32,685 bases of DNA from Thiomicrorhabdus sp033238645 (lineage in GTDB: Bacteria > Pseudomonadota > Gammaproteobacteria > Thiomicrospirales > Thiomicrospiraceae): the NCBI GenBank assembly GCA_033238645.1, contig BQXR01000014.1, positions 1-32,685 of the forward strand. Direction: 5' to 3'. This document shows positions 1-7,892 of the stretch, piece after piece; position 1 is the first letter of the stretch, and each line of letters begins with the position of its first letter. A model generated the notes under the pieces. The model searched no databases. It had not been told where the DNA came from and saw only the letters and a list, made by a program, of their open reading frames with translations. A program made the position numbers and the translations under genes.

Positions 1-77
1 CCCCATTCAATTACAGTTTTTTTAAAGAAAAAAATATAAAATATTACCGTAAAACAACAGCTTATTTACAGATTAGT
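1..77 (+). repeat. Left arm of a perfect 77-bp inverted repeat flanking the CRISPR array
   Basis: These 77 bases are the exact reverse complement of 425-501. The other arm covers the last 3 bases of the final CRISPR repeat, the AT-rich gap to cas2 and the last codons of cas2. The left arm ends inside what should be the first CRISPR repeat, replacing its 5' half. It begins at the first base of the window, so the true arm may be longer. It could be a real inverted duplication or a fold-back assembly artefact at a contig end. Confidence 0.95.
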
Positions 78-427
78 TAAACCTTAGTCGGTTACACTTT
101 GATATAACCAGGCACGTATACCGCGTAGTTGTGATTTGCAGTTAAACCTTAGTCGGTTACACTTAGAAATAAAGCTTTAAACAGAAAAGAGGTGTTGTGA
201 TTTGCAGTTAAACCTTAGTCGGTTACACTATCAATGCCTAGTGACCTTGCATGGTCTAGGTTGTGATTTGCAGTTAAACCTTAGTCGGTTACACTGATAG
301 CCAAGCACACGGCATTGCTATTTATGTTGTGATTTGCAGTTAAACCTTAGTCGGTTACACTGAAGCAATGAATACAATCTTATGGCAGCTAGTTGTGATT
401 TGCAGTTAAACCTTAGTCGGTTACACT
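63..427 (+). CRISPR. Type II-C CRISPR array, 5 full repeats plus one damaged repeat, 5 spacers
   Basis: Five identical 36-bp repeats begin at 128, 194, 260, 326 and 392; each starts GTTGTGATTT and ends GGTTACACT. A sixth, leftmost copy keeps only its last 24 bp (75-98). Spacers are 30 bp (164-193, 230-259, 296-325, 362-391), with a first one of 29 bp (99-127). The GTTGT start and TACACT end match the orientation of known II-C repeats such as those of Neisseria, where the repeat end carries a promoter -10 element. On that basis crRNAs are read on the plus strand, convergent with cas2. TTGCAG at repeat positions 9-14 and TACACT at 31-36 are 16 bp apart, a plausible weak sigma-70 promoter. No spacer matches elsewhere in the window were noticed. 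Confidence 0.95.
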
Positions 428-501
428 AATCTGTAAATAAGCTGTTGTTTTACGGTAATATTTTATATTTTTTTCTTTAAAAAAACTGTAATTGAATGGG
501 G
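425..501 (-). repeat. Right arm of the 77-bp inverted repeat (array flank and cas2 3' end)
   Basis: This is the presumably original copy, because it continues naturally into cas2 on one side and the CRISPR array on the other. It contains the end of the last repeat, about 49 bp of AT-rich spacer DNA (428-476) and the final 25 bp of cas2 including its stop codon. It pairs without mismatch with positions 1-77. Confidence 0.95.
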
Positions 502-806
502 GCAGGTTCTGTCTCCTTTCTCTTTTTTCCAAAATACACCTCGATACAACCAAATTGTTTATCCGTTATCTTTAATATTCTTATCTCACCATCATCAGGC
601 AAAGCATTTTTAACTCTATTAGAGTGTACCTTTGCATTATCATCACTGCTACAGTGACGCATATAAATGGAATATTGCATCATTGTATACCCATCTGACA
701 ACAAGCTTTTTCTAAAATCTGTATAGGCTCTACGTGCAGCTTTGGTATCTGTTGGTAGGTCAAACATTACAATAATCCAGATAGTCTCTAAGCCTCCAAA
801 AATCAT
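477..806 (-). CDS. cas2: CRISPR-associated endoribonuclease Cas2
   Basis: The 109-residue protein is of normal Cas2 length and has the ferredoxin-like start IWIIVMFDLPTDT, whose Asp (about residue 16) is the conserved Cas2 acidic residue. Arg and Tyr residues typical of the family follow (YTMMQYSIYMR). Cas2 bridges two Cas1 dimers in the spacer-integration complex. The start codon overlaps the cas1 stop (ATGA at 803-806), indicating translational coupling in a cas9-cas1-cas2 operon. The last 25 bp belong to the inverted repeat whose other arm is at 1-77. A start at the internal Met14 would remove the first beta strand and is unlikely. Confidence 0.95.
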   Translation of the reverse strand: MIFGGLETIWIIVMFDLPTDTKAARRAYTDFRKSLLSDGYTMMQYSIYMRHCSSDDNAKVHSNRVKNALPDDGEIRILKITDKQFGCIEVYFGKKRKETEPAPIQLQFF

Positions 807-1699
807 AAGATTCTACTATTCAACACAGGGTAAGTTAATACTTTACTTTCTTTGAGATAACAACGCTTTAAGTCTGCCATAAAAAGTGGAATTGAGACCA
901 TAAAAGGCATTTTTTTTTGGTTATACATTACCTCTTGTGAAAGCAGCTCTAATAATTTTTGTTTGTTGTCTTTATCTATATCTAAAGACAAATTTTGACT
1001 CATATCATAGACTAAGCTGTCTATCCAAGGCCTAAAAACCTCCATTAAATCATCTGCTAAACACAATGAATTATATTGATTTTGATGAAACAGCCCTAAT
1101 GAGGGGTGAAGACCCGCACCACAAATACCTCTTGCGACCACTGCTCTTATAATAGAGTAACCGTAATTTAACAGGCTATTAACACCCTCTAACTCCACAT
1201 CTCTTTTAAATGCTTTACCAAATAGTGTTTTCCAGTAGTACTGTGCAGCTACGGCTTCAGCATTGCCTGTATCTCCTGCTTTAACGTGTTTAGACAGATA
1301 GTCTAACCGTATAGCATCTTTACCCAGTAGCCTTAAGGTAACCGCTTGTTGCTGAATTTTTTGAGTAACTATCTGCCTCCAAAGCTGTTTTTTAACAGGT
1401 GTTGTAATAGACAGTTGCTGCTTAAGTATTTTATTATGTAGTGTATGACCTTCACCAATGGGGAGTATGACTGAGTAAGGCAAGCGCCTGTTATCACAAA
1501 AGACAATGACCACATTATTTTTTTGGCAAGCAATAATCGTTTGCTGCGTAATGATAATGGCTGGGTGTTGTAGAATAAGTACGCCTAAATCTTCAATTGG
1601 TACTTGCCCAACGGTCACTTTTTCTTTATCAATTAATAGTTGTTGATGCTTCACATGCAAGTATGCAGATTCACTAATATCAATCACCCTTTTAATCAT
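803..1699 (-). CDS. cas1: CRISPR-associated integrase Cas1 (type II)
   Basis: A 298-residue Cas1 of the usual type II length. The metal-binding catalytic residues are visible: Glu148 in GNAEAVAAQYYW, His205 in GLHPSLGLFH, and the acidic pair Asp216/Asp217 in LADDLMEVFRP. With Cas2 it inserts new spacers into the array. The start overlaps the end of cas9 by 8 bp and the stop overlaps cas2, so the three genes form one tightly coupled transcription unit. No csn2 or cas4 is present, which together with the size of Cas9 defines subtype II-C. Confidence 0.96.
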   Translation of the reverse strand: MIKRVIDISESAYLHVKHQQLLIDKEKVTVGQVPIEDLGVLILQHPAIIITQQTIIACQKNNVVIVFCDNRRLPYSVILPIGEGHTLHNKILKQQLSITTPVKKQLWRQIVTQKIQQQAVTLRLLGKDAIRLDYLSKHVKAGDTGNAEAVAAQYYWKTLFGKAFKRDVELEGVNSLLNYGYSIIRAVVARGICGAGLHPSLGLFHQNQYNSLCLADDLMEVFRPWIDSLVYDMSQNLSLDIDKDNKQKLLELLSQEVMYNQKKMPFMVSIPLFMADLKRCYLKESKVLTYPVLNSRIL

Positions 1700-4600
1700 T
1701 TAAAAGAGTTCCTATACAGTTTACCTTATGGCTTTTTAGCTTATACTTTTTAAAATTTTCAGCACTAATTCCCAGCATTATCTCATCCTGTTTATTACTT
1801 AAATTTGCTGCTAAGTGATGCCTTAAAACTACTCTATTTGAACCTGAGTCTAGTTTTTGCACTCTATAAAATACACGCTCTTCGTTCTCACCTTCAACAC
1901 TCACTAAATCATTAATATGTAATACCATTAAAAACTCACTATTTTCATGCTGGATTTTAATAATAGGCTCTTGGGTCACCCCTCTTTCTTTAGCACTTTT
2001 TGTCGCCGTCATGGCTCTTCGATGTGCTTCAAACATATTAACAAATTGACCTGTAATTTTGCCTGTTTGAGTATGTTTAATAATCTCTACATGATGGTTG
2101 TTACCAAAGGCCATCCACTTAAAAATATTGCCGTTGGTGTCCTTGAGTGGCAACTTGGTTTGTTCTAACTTTTTAAGAGTGGTTTTAGACTGTAAAACAC
2201 GAACACGCTTTATGGGGGTTATACCATTAATATGGTATACCGTGTATTCTGGTGAAAATGCTTTTTTAGGATTATTATCATACTTTTCTAGATGCCTTAG
2301 CACTTGCTGTTTTATAGTTTCATCCACAATACTATTGGTATTTTTAACAGTAAAGTCTGCTGTTAATGTCTTTCGGTAAACCAATCCACCATGTTTTTCT
2401 ATGTAACCAGCGCCAGTCTCTTCATGCAGCCCCCCTGATAGTTTTCGCTGTACGTCATGCGATACAATCATGTGCTTTAAATACTCAGAAAGCTGATCTC
2501 TAAAATAAGGTGTTGGAGCAGTGACTTTTAATTTTTGCTCATGGCTTTTAGTCCAATGTAATATTTTTTGATATAAACTTCTGTCTACACAGGCCACCAC
2601 TGCTGCATCAATAGCATGATGTCGATGATCAGTTCTCTCTTTTTTGTCCATTTCACCAATAAGAGTATTTAAACCCCATTGGTGCCTTAACCACGCGGTT
2701 GTCACACCTTTACTGGTGCTTACATCACACCCAAGGGTTTTAAGGTAGCCTATGGCTACCTTTGAGATATAACGGGTATCATTGAGCTGACTAGAGATAA
2801 AATCTCGTTCTTGTAACTCTTTTTCGGTTTGATAAAAGCGAGCTATTTTGGCTTTTAAACCTTTCCAGCCCACAATAGATTGGGTAATTTGATTCCATTT
2901 GCTCTCTTGCTCACCCCATGCATCTTTAGGGGTTCTATCACCTTTATTTCGGTTTTCAGCGGCAAAGCAAAGTACTTTATTCATATAAGAATCATCCAGT
3001 GATTTCTTATAAGGCAAAATATGATCAATCTCTACAGCAGAGCTAAAGACTTGGTTAAGCGAAATCGCTTGATTACTGTATGCACAGCGCTGTTCTTGAT
3101 CCTGCCATAAACGGTACTTAATTTTATCGTCGTAAGAGGGATATTTCCCAAGGTTTAAACTTTTGTAAGCGGCAACCGCTTTTTCATTCGCGGTTTGGTT
3201 TCTTTTTTGCTGTGCTTGATTTTCTTTATAGCGCTTGGTATTCATTTCTAAATCACGTGCCATTTCTATACGAATAGCAAATAATTTACCATGTTGCTTA
3301 ATTATTGCATTCACCACTCTTTTCAGTTCATGCAAGCCTTTATTTACAATAGGGTTAGAGGTTTCTTCTGGCTGAGCTAACAACTCATTAACTACCTTTT
3401 GTGTGGTTTCTTTTGTTTCATAGTGATAGCCTGCCTTTTGACGTGCTTCAGAATAAAGGTCTCCCGCCTTTAGATATGGAAGAATTTTATTAATTGCTTT
3501 TAAACTGTGATTACTATGGGAAGGTTCAAACTCTAATAAGCAAAGCGCTATCGCCTCTTGAGTAGAAAGACACCAGTGCTGTATAAGCCTTTTTTTGAGA
3601 ACTGATTTTTTTTGAATGGTTAACAGGTCTTCAACTAACGCTTTTTGTTGTTGAAAGGTAAAAGCTTGCCAAGCCTCTTTAATAATTGAGCGTACCTCAC
3701 AAGCTGTAATATTTCCTTTAAGATTTTTAGCCTCTAAATTAAGCTTATCTTGCCTACCAAGACCCAGTATTTCTTTAAGCTTTGTTACTGTGATTTTAGG
3801 ATTGTTTTCAAAGTATTTAATCAGTTTTTCTTTTTGCTCAAAGTTGGGAGAAATATGCATTTCAGAATGCCTTTCAAAGTAGCTTAAATTATTAATATCT
3901 TGTAAGTAACGAAATTGTTGCACTTCCAATCGTGCCGTTAAAGCTCTATATTTAGATGGCTCCAAAGAGCATTTACCCACTCTATCTGCTTTAAGTTTTA
4001 AAGGTCGTTGATAAAAAATAATTTGTTTAATGCCTTTTTTATCTTCCATAAAATCATCAGGTAAACCTTTAAAGTGCATTTGTTGCTGTTGCCAAATTAA
4101 CTCAAGCTCTTCTAGGTACATGCTTCGATCAGTACGCAGGTGCCCACCTTCATGAGAGCGATTTCGTTTGCACTTTCCTGCGGCTAAATGACATAGATAC
4201 TCACCCAATGTTCTGGCTTGTACAGCTTGAATTGATTTTTTAACTTCGGCAATATCTGCTTTAAACTGCCCCTCCTCTTTATTTTTTACGTCGATGTCAT
4301 CTGTCATATTTAAAAATAGCATAGTATCAGGATCATCAATCAAATCGCCCGCAACTTGTTTTTTACTACTCAAGAAGCCTCTACGAGCTACAAAATGAAG
4401 TAAAACTCGACCAAACTCATGAGGTTGTAGCTGCTCATCTAGGCCTTTCACTCTCAATTCATACGGATCACCCAAAGCATTTAATATCACTTCTGGCTGG
4501 GGGTCCTGCATTAAATTAGCAGGAAGTAGGTCCAATGAAATAAGATAGTTCATCATGCGCTGCTTACGTCGAGCTCTACGCTGTAAGACTCTTCTGCCTA

Positions 4601-4775
4601 AACGCATATCACGTCGTTTAACATTCTTAGGTGTTGGTACTTTTTCTTCTACCGCTTTTGAGAAAATTCGACAGCCAATATCAACAAGTGACATTTCGCC
4701 TTGTTCAGATTCACCATACAACGCCCAACCTAATGAGTTACTGCCTAAATCTAGCCCTAAAACCAATTTGCTCAT
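1692..4775 (-). CDS. cas9: Type II-C Cas9 RNA-guided DNA endonuclease
   Basis: The compact Cas9 is 1027 residues from the chosen start. RuvC-I is LVLGLDLGSNSLGWAL with Asp9. An arginine-rich bridge helix lies near residues 51-75. RuvC-II has Glu504 in RIEMARD, the HNH domain has Asp584-His585 in EIDHILPY with a downstream NRNKGD, and RuvC-III has HHAID with Asp723. All nuclease residues are therefore present and both cleavage centres should work. The Met codon at 4773-4775 is preferred because AGGTG (4784-4788) sits 8 nt upstream. An in-frame ATG at 4794-4796 would add seven residues but has no ribosome binding site and overlaps the tracrRNA region. The PAM cannot be read from sequence. Confidence 0.97.
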   Translation of the reverse strand: MSKLVLGLDLGSNSLGWALYGESEQGEMSLVDIGCRIFSKAVEEKVPTPKNVKRRDMRLGRRVLQRRARRKQRMMNYLISLDLLPANLMQDPQPEVILNALGDPYELRVKGLDEQLQPHEFGRVLLHFVARRGFLSSKKQVAGDLIDDPDTMLFLNMTDDIDVKNKEEGQFKADIAEVKKSIQAVQARTLGEYLCHLAAGKCKRNRSHEGGHLRTDRSMYLEELELIWQQQQMHFKGLPDDFMEDKKGIKQIIFYQRPLKLKADRVGKCSLEPSKYRALTARLEVQQFRYLQDINNLSYFERHSEMHISPNFEQKEKLIKYFENNPKITVTKLKEILGLGRQDKLNLEAKNLKGNITACEVRSIIKEAWQAFTFQQQKALVEDLLTIQKKSVLKKRLIQHWCLSTQEAIALCLLEFEPSHSNHSLKAINKILPYLKAGDLYSEARQKAGYHYETKETTQKVVNELLAQPEETSNPIVNKGLHELKRVVNAIIKQHGKLFAIRIEMARDLEMNTKRYKENQAQQKRNQTANEKAVAAYKSLNLGKYPSYDDKIKYRLWQDQEQRCAYSNQAISLNQVFSSAVEIDHILPYKKSLDDSYMNKVLCFAAENRNKGDRTPKDAWGEQESKWNQITQSIVGWKGLKAKIARFYQTEKELQERDFISSQLNDTRYISKVAIGYLKTLGCDVSTSKGVTTAWLRHQWGLNTLIGEMDKKERTDHRHHAIDAAVVACVDRSLYQKILHWTKSHEQKLKVTAPTPYFRDQLSEYLKHMIVSHDVQRKLSGGLHEETGAGYIEKHGGLVYRKTLTADFTVKNTNSIVDETIKQQVLRHLEKYDNNPKKAFSPEYTVYHINGITPIKRVRVLQSKTTLKKLEQTKLPLKDTNGNIFKWMAFGNNHHVEIIKHTQTGKITGQFVNMFEAHRRAMTATKSAKERGVTQEPIIKIQHENSEFLMVLHINDLVSVEGENEERVFYRVQKLDSGSNRVVLRHHLAANLSNKQDEIMLGISAENFKKYKLKSHKVNCIGTLLND

Positions 4776-4799
4776 TTTGTTTTCACCTGTTAACATACA

Positions 4800-4910
4800 T
4801 TTAAAAGTAACCGACTAAGGTCTATTGATTTGCTTTTCATACCAATGAAATATCTATTTCGTAGGCAACGCTTCTAAGCGACCAAACCCCTCCCAGCGGG
4901 GGGTTATCCT
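4800..4910 (+). ncRNA. Predicted tracrRNA, divergent from cas9
   Basis: GTAACCGACTAAGGT at 4807-4821 is perfectly complementary to repeat positions 19-33. AUACCAAU (about 4839-4846) can pair imperfectly with the first eight bases of the repeat. Downstream come a stem GAAATA-TC-TATTTC (4847-4860), GGCAACGCTTC resembling the GCAACGCU segment of Neisseria tracrRNA, a CGCT/AGCG hairpin (4869-4880), and a strong GC hairpin (4885-4905) that could be the terminal stem. Position upstream of cas9 and the order of elements match II-C tracrRNAs. Ends are approximate. No long U-tract follows the last hairpin, and the middle of the anti-repeat pairs poorly, so the exact duplex is uncertain. Confidence 0.75.
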
Positions 4911-5004
4911 GACTAAATATAATCTTACTTAAAAATAGCTTATTTTAACAGTATTAATACTCACTACCAATTCCCCCTCTGTTCAAAAAAAATAATTTCA
5001 GGGG

Positions 5005-5028
5005 CAAAAAAACCTCAATAAAGAGGCC
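5005..5028 (-). terminator. Rho-independent terminator downstream of epmA
   Basis: Read on the minus strand, CCTC (5023-5026 side) and GAGG (5013-5016 side) form a stem extended by two G-U pairs around the loop TTTATT. Seven or eight T residues follow at once (plus-strand A-run 5005-5012). It lies about 35 bp past the epmA stop and would end the efp-epmA transcript before the CRISPR locus. Confidence 0.65.
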
Positions 5029-5060
5029 TATTAAGTCGAATAATAAATGTAGACTGCGAT

Positions 5061-6074
5061 TTAGGATTCCAACAACCCAAACCCAATTCCTTCATCAATC
5101 GTGCTAAACCCCTGCTGCAAAGCAAACAGACGATCTACCCCCAACGCCACGCCACTACAATCAGGCAAAGGCTTATCAGCTAAAGTCTTTAACAAGTTCT
5201 CATCCAAAGGCACAGAGTCAAATCCAAAGTCCTCGCGCTCAGCAAGAGATGCCTCAAAACGCTGTCGATAAAGCTCTGAATCGGCTAACTCATGGTAGCC
5301 ATTGGCGAGCTCCATGCCGTTGACGAAGACCTCGAATCGCTCGGCGACTAAAGGATTATCCGCAGGTATTTGAGCCAATGATGCTTGGCTGGCTGGGAAG
5401 TGATAGATCAATGAGATAGCGGGTTGCCCATCTACGACGCCCAGTTGTGGCTCAATCACCTCGGTTAATACCAATTGCTCCCATAAGACCTTATCATCCG
5501 CATCCACCCCGACTATTTCAGGAATATTGTTCTGCACTAAACAGTCACGACAAACCTCGGCACTAGCGCCAAAGATATCTTCAATGCCGGCGTACTTGTT
5601 AAAAGCTTGTTGATAAGAGAGCTGCTCAACATTGAGTTTGCTCGCCCCCCCCTGCTCAAAATGTCCTTGAGGGTGTAGAACTTTTTGAATGAGATCGACT
5701 ACTTCTTCCATCAGGTCAAACATCGTAAAACCTAAGCGATACCACTCCAACATGGCAAACTCGACTTGATGCCTTGGGCTAAGATCGCCATCTCGAAATA
5801 CTTTACCTAAATAGAAGATATCACCGCAGCCTTCACAGAGCAGACGTTTCATTGGGTACTCTGGTGAGGTGTGTAGGTAGTAGGTCTGTAGATCAGACTT
5901 ACCTGGTACTAATACTTTAGTTTGCAGTGAACGCAGATGCACATCAGGCACAGCGCCTTGCGATAACATGGGGGTATCGACTTCGATGAGGTCTCGGACA
6001 TAAAAAAACGCCCGCACCTGTTTTAGAAATTGCGAGCGTTTTTTGAGCACCGAGTGTTTAGAAATAGGATTCAT
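5061..6074 (-). CDS. epmA: EF-P--(R)-beta-lysine ligase EpmA (GenX/PoxA/YjeA)
   Basis: A 337-residue class II lysyl-tRNA synthetase paralogue without the anticodon-binding domain, slightly longer than the roughly 325-residue E. coli enzyme. Motif 2 reads FRDGDLSPRHQVEFAMLEWYR, followed by GMELANGYHEL; motif 3 is GVALGVDRLFAL near the C-terminus. It activates beta-lysine with ATP and attaches it to Lys34 of EF-P. It lies 22 bp downstream of efp on the same strand and is probably cotranscribed. A short HFEQGGASK segment around residue 140 is encoded by a run of 8 G (C8 at 5645-5652 on the plus strand) and matches a repeat found in two other places here; slippage in this run would break the gene. 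Confidence 0.95.
   Translation of the reverse strand: MNPISKHSVLKKRSQFLKQVRAFFYVRDLIEVDTPMLSQGAVPDVHLRSLQTKVLVPGKSDLQTYYLHTSPEYPMKRLLCEGCGDIFYLGKVFRDGDLSPRHQVEFAMLEWYRLGFTMFDLMEEVVDLIQKVLHPQGHFEQGGASKLNVEQLSYQQAFNKYAGIEDIFGASAEVCRDCLVQNNIPEIVGVDADDKVLWEQLVLTEVIEPQLGVVDGQPAISLIYHFPASQASLAQIPADNPLVAERFEVFVNGMELANGYHELADSELYRQRFEASLAEREDFGFDSVPLDENLLKTLADKPLPDCSGVALGVDRLFALQQGFSTIDEGIGFGLLES
5645..5662 (-). repeat. Dispersed G-run repeat, copy A (inside epmA)
   Basis: On the minus strand this reads ATTTTGAGCAGGGGGGGG. The same motif occurs at 17005-17021 (minus) and 19647-19665 (plus, GAACAG variant). Here it is translated as HFEQGGASK in epmA. A weaker relative lies at 4973-4990. Confidence 0.6.
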
Positions 6075-6096
6075 ATCACACTTGTTTACGATTTAA

Positions 6097-6663
6097 TTAT
6101 TTTGCGCGAGAGATGTATTCGCCCTTCTCTGTGTTGACGATAACTTTTTCACCGATCTGCACAAATAGTGGAACCTGTACAACAGCACCCGTAGAAAGGG
6201 TTGCTGGCTTACCACCTGTACCAGCTGAATCACCTTTTAGACCAGGATCTGTATCTGCAACTTCTAGCGTGATCTGCTTAGGAGGAACCACACCGATTGG
6301 TTGGCCGTTAAATAGAGTAACCGTGCATATATCCTGTTCAATTAACCACTTCTTAACATCAGCAACGGCTGATTCTTCAGCTTGGTACTGATCAAATGAC
6401 TCTGCATCCATAAAGTGCCAGAAATCACCATCTGCATATAAATACTGTAAGTCTGTTTCAACGACATCAGCCGCTTCTACTTTTTCACCTGATTTAAAGG
6501 TCTTTTCTAAAGTGCGGCCTGTCACTAGGTTACGGTATCTTACACGGTTAAACGCTTGACCTTTTCCTGGAGAGACCTGAGTGTTTTCAACAATTGAGCA
6601 AGGCTGCCCATCCATTAAAAACTTTAAACCACCTTTAAATTCATTTGTACTATAAGTTGCCAT
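6097..6663 (-). CDS. efp: Translation elongation factor P (beta-lysylated type)
   Basis: A 188-residue protein of standard EF-P length with three beta-barrel domains. The N-terminal KOW-like domain carries the loop SPGKGQAF with Lys34, the residue beta-lysylated by EpmA in E. coli. The C-terminal domain keeps the signature VQIGEKVIVNTEKGEYISRAK. EF-P relieves ribosome stalling at consecutive prolines. AGGTAAAG just upstream of the ATG is a good ribosome binding site and a promoter is visible at 6712-6739. Its neighbours are both of its modifying enzymes, so all parts of the system sit together. Confidence 0.97.
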   Translation of the reverse strand: MATYSTNEFKGGLKFLMDGQPCSIVENTQVSPGKGQAFNRVRYRNLVTGRTLEKTFKSGEKVEAADVVETDLQYLYADGDFWHFMDAESFDQYQAEESAVADVKKWLIEQDICTVTLFNGQPIGVVPPKQITLEVADTDPGLKGDSAGTGGKPATLSTGAVVQVPLFVQIGEKVIVNTEKGEYISRAK

Positions 6664-6711
6664 ATCTTTACCTGAATACTTGTCATAAAATATAAAAAAA
6701 TTAATGCGCGT

Positions 6712-6739
6712 ATTCTAACTTAAAACTGCAGTAGATCAA
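6712..6739 (-). promoter_or_regulatory. Probable sigma-70 promoter of efp-epmA
   Basis: On the minus strand TTGATC (-35, 6734-6739) and TAGAAT (-10, 6712-6717) are separated by 16 bp, about 48 bp before the efp start codon. It lies in the 166-bp divergent gap between efp and epmB. No equally clear promoter was found for epmB. Confidence 0.55.
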
Positions 6740-6829
6740 AACTAGCAGATAAAATGCTTAATCATTAATCTCTAATTGCACTTTAAAATTGCAATCTCTT
6801 AAATTTAACCACGAAGCCTACTCTTATAT

Positions 6830-7789
6830 ATGACTGATGCAATAAGTGACTTAAGCCAAATTCTGCAGTTAGATCAAGATGAACTCACAAATCTAAAAGT
6901 GCTCAACACGAGTGACTTTCCCCTAAAAGTCCCTGCTGATTTTTTAGAACAGATTGAACTTTCAAACCCTAATGATCCGCTATTGATGCAAGTGCTACCA
7001 CTGCAAGCCGAGAGTGAACTGGTGGAAGGATTTAGCACGGATCCTGTTAGTGATTTAGAGTTTAATCCAACCCCAAGTTTGATTCATAAGTATCACGGGC
7101 GTGTTCTGCTGATTGCTAGCCCTAAGTGTGATATTCACTGCCGCTACTGTTTCCGTCGCCACTTCCCATATGAAGAGCAGATTAATACCCGCCACTGGCA
7201 GAAAGCCCTTGAGCTGATTGCAGCAGATGACTCTATTCATGAGGTTATTTTAAGTGGTGGTGACCCGATGAGTCTGTCGGAAGGTTCGCTAGTCAGTTTA
7301 ATAAAAAAAATTGAACAGATTCCACATATTCGGACCCTCAGAATTCACAGTCGTACCCCCGTGGTCGCCCCCAGTAAAGCGCCAACAACAGCATTTATTA
7401 CTTGGGCAAAGCAGTCTCGATTAAATAAAGTACTCGTGGTGCACTGCAATCACGCCAATGAACTCAGCGAGAAAACCGCCAAACTGTTTCAGCAATACAA
7501 ACAATCAGGCTTTCACTTACTAAACCAAAGTGTTTTGCTGAAGGGAATTAATGATCAAGCCAATATTTTAGAAAATTTGAGTCATGCCTTATTTGCACAA
7601 GGCGTGTTGCCTTACTACCTCAACCAACTTGATCGAGTGCAAGGTTCGGCGCATTTTGAAGTGGACAACAGCACCGCCTTGTCATTACAGCAAACCCTAC
7701 GTAAAAAACTACCTGGTTACTTACTGCCCAAGCTCGTCACCGATATTTCAGGCGTAGCTTACAAAACAGAACTCAATAAAAACCAATAA
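6830..7789 (+). CDS. epmB: EF-P (R)-beta-lysylation protein EpmB (lysine 2,3-aminomutase, YjeK)
   Basis: A 319-residue radical SAM enzyme. The 4Fe-4S motif CxxxCxxC is seen in KCDIHCRYCFRRHFPY (about residues 101-116), followed by the SAM-contacting SGGDPMSL. The C-terminus PKLVTDISGVAYKTEL holds the lysine expected to bind PLP. It converts alpha-lysine to (R)-beta-lysine, the substrate of EpmA. It is divergent from efp with a 166-bp shared upstream region. A second, broken copy of its C-terminal part is found at 11933-12124, pointing to an old duplication. Confidence 0.94.
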   Translation: MTDAISDLSQILQLDQDELTNLKVLNTSDFPLKVPADFLEQIELSNPNDPLLMQVLPLQAESELVEGFSTDPVSDLEFNPTPSLIHKYHGRVLLIASPKCDIHCRYCFRRHFPYEEQINTRHWQKALELIAADDSIHEVILSGGDPMSLSEGSLVSLIKKIEQIPHIRTLRIHSRTPVVAPSKAPTTAFITWAKQSRLNKVLVVHCNHANELSEKTAKLFQQYKQSGFHLLNQSVLLKGINDQANILENLSHALFAQGVLPYYLNQLDRVQGSAHFEVDNSTALSLQQTLRKKLPGYLLPKLVTDISGVAYKTELNKNQ

Positions 7790-7851
7790 GAGACCCTGCT
7801 CTGTTCATTAGGGTTTAATTCAGTTTAATTATGCAAACTCAAAGCGGTTTG

Positions 7852-7860
7852 TGCTATATT
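7852..7860 (+). promoter_or_regulatory. Possible extended -10 promoter of the rhodanese-GGDEF/EAL operon
   Basis: TGCTATATT is an extended -10 element (TGn followed by TATATT) 32 bp before the rhodanese start codon. No good -35 is seen at the right distance, which fits an extended -10 promoter but keeps this call tentative. Confidence 0.4.
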
Positions 7861-7892
7861 TTATAGTCTATCGAAAATAGGGATGCTAATAT

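Noticed and set aside
1947..2379. Overlapping plus-strand open frames opposite cas9
   Set aside because: They lie entirely within the conserved cas9 gene, have no ribosome binding sites and encode no recognisable protein.
4780..4835. tracrRNA on the minus strand, reading into cas9
   Set aside because: The anti-repeat would fit crRNAs from the minus strand, but no hairpins or terminator follow before the cas9 start, and the repeat ends (GTTGT start, TACACT end) support the plus orientation.
6113..6391. A 92-codon open frame opposite efp
   Set aside because: It is antisense to a highly conserved gene and shows no domain or start signal.
7795..7825. Terminator after epmB (ACCCT...AGGGT)
   Set aside because: The stem is only five pairs with a 12-base loop and no clear T-run follows.
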